Shown here: one piece after another, positions 60,289-64,000 of the stretch
How the letters are laid out: every line of letters begins with the position of its first letter
How positions within the stretch are numbered: position 1 is the stretch's first letter
Assembly: GCA_037833965.1 (NCBI GenBank)
Contig: AP031352.1
Coordinates: forward strand, 6,552,501-6,616,500
Length of the DNA stretch: 64,000 nucleotides
From: Marchantia polymorpha subsp. ruderalis
Taxonomy: Eukaryota; Streptophyta; Marchantiopsida; Marchantiales; Marchantiaceae
Direction of reading: 5' to 3'
The notes under the pieces: model-generated
The model's input: the letters and a program-made list of their open reading frames with translations, nothing else
Database searches by the model: none
Told to the model about the DNA's origin: nothing
Translations under genes and position numbers: made by a program

Positions 60289-63200
60289 GATCTCTCGCTC
60301 ACTCACAATTCATCCCTTCCTACTCAATTGTAATTTGGCAGAAGCGATCTTGTTCGCATAGTTCCAGAATCCACCCCTTTGTGTATAAGAATTGGGTATA
60401 TATCGATTTCATTACTTCAAATCAAAATATAGTCTCAGGTACGAAGTTGATCCATGCACATTTTTCGTTTTGGGGACAACGGGTAGTATTTGGGCCATAT
60501 GTACTTGGGCTCCAATGTCATCATTACCTTGTTATGTTCATATGTATGGGAAAGATGCTTGACAAACTTGGTTCTCAAATAGAGCCCAAAATAATGAAGT
60601 GCCCTACAGTGTGCACCTCCTTTTAATTGTACACTGATTACATTTTAGCATGGTTTATTCCAATAACTTGCAAAGTATCTACGAACTGGAATCAATCGTG
60701 AAGCTAGCTACTTGATCTGTTGATTCATACTATCAGCAAATCAAACTTTCAGAATCTTGCACTTTAGTAAAGAAGTCACAGCAACTTTTTTAGACATCTT
60801 CGAAAGGCCGTTATTGGCACTTTACTACTGGATTTTAGAGATGTTCGATGTTGTTATTTTAAAATTACTGACGTCTGGAAACGTTGTGGTCACATTAGGC
60901 CTCTTAAGTCTAAAGACACAAAAGTAATATGATTAATTTTAGTAATCAACAGTCATATTATAAATAAAGCGAATGTATGCATTTGATATCAGCACACTGT
61001 ACTCATCTTATACTGTCAACTTAATACAACAAAGAGTGTTTGTTGTCTAACGGCTTATCGTCATTTTGTCCTTCCGAGGGTTGATGCAAAGACTAATTAA
61101 ATTGTTGCCGCTCAGTTTTTTACGTAAGAAGAACGTCGTGCACGAAGGTCTTCGATTTGGGAGAAGCTGCAGGTTACACTCATCCCAGCTGTAGTACTAA
61201 TTCACCTATGTTTGTACTAGGTATATTTCCAATATATGTCCAATAGATTCTACTACTCCTGCTTACTTCACCATGAATATGCAACCAACTTAGAACGTTA
61301 CTTCTAGTTTATTTCAAATAAATGCGAGGTGACTTTTTGCGTGTATAGAAATTACTCTTGAGAGTTTCACCGAAACCTCAAACAAAAATTTTCTCAAATG
61401 GAGTCCATGTATCCACATTGTTTCTTTACTGATCATGGCACTTCTCTGCTCTTTGATAAACAAGGTGTATCATTTGTTGGTAGAAATAAGACAAGCTTTG
61501 AACTATATTCAACTTTATTACCTCAAAGTATAGGAAATATTGAAAGGCTTGTTCTTCAAGGAAACAACAAGAGTATGTATCTAAACTACGAACATCACGT
61601 CATCCAAACTTCATGCCACAACCCGTAATTCTTGAATTGCATGCCTCCGAAACTCTCCCGAACATTCAAGAGCGTCCGGGAAAATCGTTTATTCAATGTA
61701 CAGTTTGATGATGCATTCTCATGCATTTTGTTATTTATTTTGCGACTAATCAACTTCTCTTACTTTCTCTTAACAATTTGGCTTTATCTTTATGGTTTGA
61801 ATGCTATGTGAAAGTCCGGGTCAATAGATTTTATCAATAAAGATCAAAAAGATGTTAGATCTGTAATGTATTTTGGAGATTTTGGTTCCTTCATTGTACA
61901 ATTTTATGAGTTATTTTGATGTGTTTGTTTCATTTCAATCAGATTATGTGACTTTCCTTCAAAAAATACATATATGCATGAATAGAAGATATAGATCTTT
62001 CAAACTGTATATTAGATTGGAAAAAGCTGCTTAAATTTTTTGACTGCCTAAAAGAGTTCTAAATTGAAAATCTTAAAGAGAAACTCCATGTTACAAAGAG
62101 TAGTCAAATATGAAATTAATCCAAGAGAGACTAAGTTTACAAAGACATGATTTATTAACTGAAAGATATAATTTATGTCATAGAGAACTTTTGTACGTCA
62201 TCTCAAAAGATAATAATCATATTTAGACTATAGAATATAGATGTACATTATAGTCGGTATGACTAGAGTTGACAAAGAGATACACTTATTTCAAACATTT
62301 AAATTCATTTTTTAGTACAAGCAAATTTTATTACTGATGTGTTTATTCCTTAAAAAATTTGGGAAAAAATTACACTAGAGTAAACTAAAATTAAACTTTA
62401 ACCTGAACATGGTAAAGTACAATATAATATAGAAAAAGCATAATTGCAACATCTGCAATGTGACATGTTTCAAAAAACTCTCTGAAGTAATCATTTTATT
62501 CAAAGGAATGAATAACTTTGAATTAGTTCAATCATTCAATTGGATATAAATCATTCTCAAAATCAAAATGAATAATCACTAATATGACAAATCTGTTTAA
62601 TCAAATTGTTTATTTTTTTTGCTTCAGTTGTATGTACATAGTGCCTTTTGCCTGATTTCGATTTCTTTAGCTCATAAGCTAGCCTAAATATCTCGGAGTT
62701 TTCTAGTTTATATATCTAATTTCAATTAAAACACGTATCAAATCATAAACTTTTACTCATGTAGATCTTGTACATATTTTGATTATGTACTACATAATCA
62801 AAATAGAATGTATTATTGGACAATTTGAATCAACATCAGATCCTCATGAAACCTTAAGATATTTGAAGTTCATTTAATAGCCTTCCAATTTACCGAATTT
62901 GAATTGAATTTTTAATCTCTTCGTCATCTCCTTACTGAGCTAATGAGTCTCGATCATTGCGTGGTTACATGTGTCTAGGTAGGCAAACTCTCTTTGTCAT
63001 CTCATAATTGAGTCTTGCTTGATGCTAACTTTGAGATTTGCTAAATTCTAGATCTGGGAAAGCTACTCAAACTGTCGAGTTTGCCACCGGAGCCAGTACG
63101 TGGAAACGAATGCTCATCCACTTCAAGACGGCTCGTTATCAAACCTTGCGTCGCTGTGTCATCAAGTGTGAAATTAAATACAATCGATCGACGACGACGC

Positions 63201-64000
63201 TACAATCGTTCGCGAGGATCAGAAATGGAATATAGCCTCAGGCCAGCCGTCGAAATGGACCCTCAATTCGGATGAAGAGGTCCGAATTGGAAGACAATCT
63301 ATGAGATCTACCTTGAATTACAGTTGCACACACGGTAGGCGCGGAGTTTACAATGCATAACGGAGAATACAGTTCCACGCTGGATATTCATGATCCGCGA
63401 GTGGTAGTTGGCAAACGTTCCCAAGCCATGAAGAAAGAATGTCAGCGTTTGGGCGGACCGTAACACGTCGCAATTGTAATTTGCAACTCAGAGCGCCAAC
63501 GCTGGTACGTATCCCCCCCTGAGATGAAGCATGCCCCACCCTTGACAAGGAGGCCGGGAAGAGACGCCGCAGAGTCGACTTCGACTTCGAGAATCGGCTC
63601 AGGTCCGAGTTTTGCCCGTCGAAACCGCAGCCAGCCGGTCGGGAGTCAATGACATTAGGCGTAAGCAGTCTAAGCATCTGGTATCAGCAGCGGAAGTGGA
63701 GCTAAAGATTAGGCTGCAAGTAGGGACTGAACTTTGACTTAACCTTTCTTACATTTGCAGAAGTCCGCATGAGGTCCGACGTATTGACCATATTCCGGCG
63801 AGTTTATCTGCACCCGGATACGTGGTGGGTGACGTTATCTGGGGTGCGAGACACGCTTCTGAAAAGCCGGGTGATTACCGGTCTCCTCCCTGTACCAGGC
63901 CATGCTCACCTACCCATTTTCGCTCGTAGCGAGTCAAGATCTGCGATCTGACGGTTATTGAGCAAGTAAGGCCTCGCGAGCCCCAGGTAGGAGACGGAAT
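60289..64000. other. Intergenic stretch downstream of SHPRH
   Basis: The first few hundred bases should include the SHPRH 3' UTR. 60900-62950 is AT-rich with no gene; a 76-codon frame at 61398-61628 has no known motif. 62950-64000 rises in GC and has short frames on both strands, for example 109 codons on the minus strand at 63348-63677 and 60 codons at 63769-63951 after an acceptor-like tttgcag. It may be the start of another gene running out of the window. Confidence 0.5.
62775..62805. other. Inverted repeat with 15-bp arms and a one-base centre
   Basis: tattttgattatgta pairs exactly with 62791-62805 around a single c. It is AT-rich, so chance is a stronger explanation than for the GC-containing hairpins. 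Confidence 0.8.

Noticed and set aside
1..64000. CRISPR arrays, bacterial operons, rRNA genes
   Set aside because: Spliced genes and plant transposons show a eukaryotic nuclear origin. No regularly spaced direct repeats and no rRNA sequence were seen.

Overview
The window is a gene-poor stretch of a eukaryotic nuclear genome, almost certainly a land plant. Three things point there: a 17-exon SHPRH-type gene, a plant-type polyphenol oxidase, and plant LTR retrotransposons. The intronless secreted polyphenol oxidase and the basic, proline-rich retroelement ORF suggest a bryophyte, perhaps a liverwort such as Marchantia. That is inference from general resemblance; no search was run.

Layout. 1-3474: 3' part of a decayed Ty3/gypsy chromovirus (protease, RT, RNase H, integrase and chromodomain remnants), ending in a 409-bp LTR. 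3475-8893: AT-rich sequence holding an 805-bp pogo-like deletion derivative (6459-7263). 8899-14251: an abrupt GC-rich island with TG...CA ends and a 5-bp target duplication (TGAAT). It carries a 1044-codon ORF, many short GC palindromes and a TATA box near its right end; the best reading is a giant (5.35 kb) solo LTR that contains an ORF. 14257-29154: AT-rich and mixed intergenic DNA with a degraded solo LTR, a dispersed 168-bp repeat, a 77-bp tandem repeat and a perfect 18-bp-arm hairpin. 29155-30429: intact polyphenol oxidase. 30430-45050: intergenic, including a roughly 4-kb AT desert. 45051-46440: LRR receptor-like pseudogene. 49618-60288: complete SHPRH homologue, 1686 codons in 17 exons. 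60289-64000: no recognisable gene.

Only two host genes look intact: the polyphenol oxidase (secreted or vacuolar copper enzyme of phenolic oxidation) and SHPRH (nuclear SNF2 ATPase and RING E3 ligase). Nothing shows that they work together. The rest is transposon debris in unequal states of decay: the gypsy and pogo copies are broken, whereas the giant LTR still has a long open frame and an intact target duplication, so it is probably the younger insertion.
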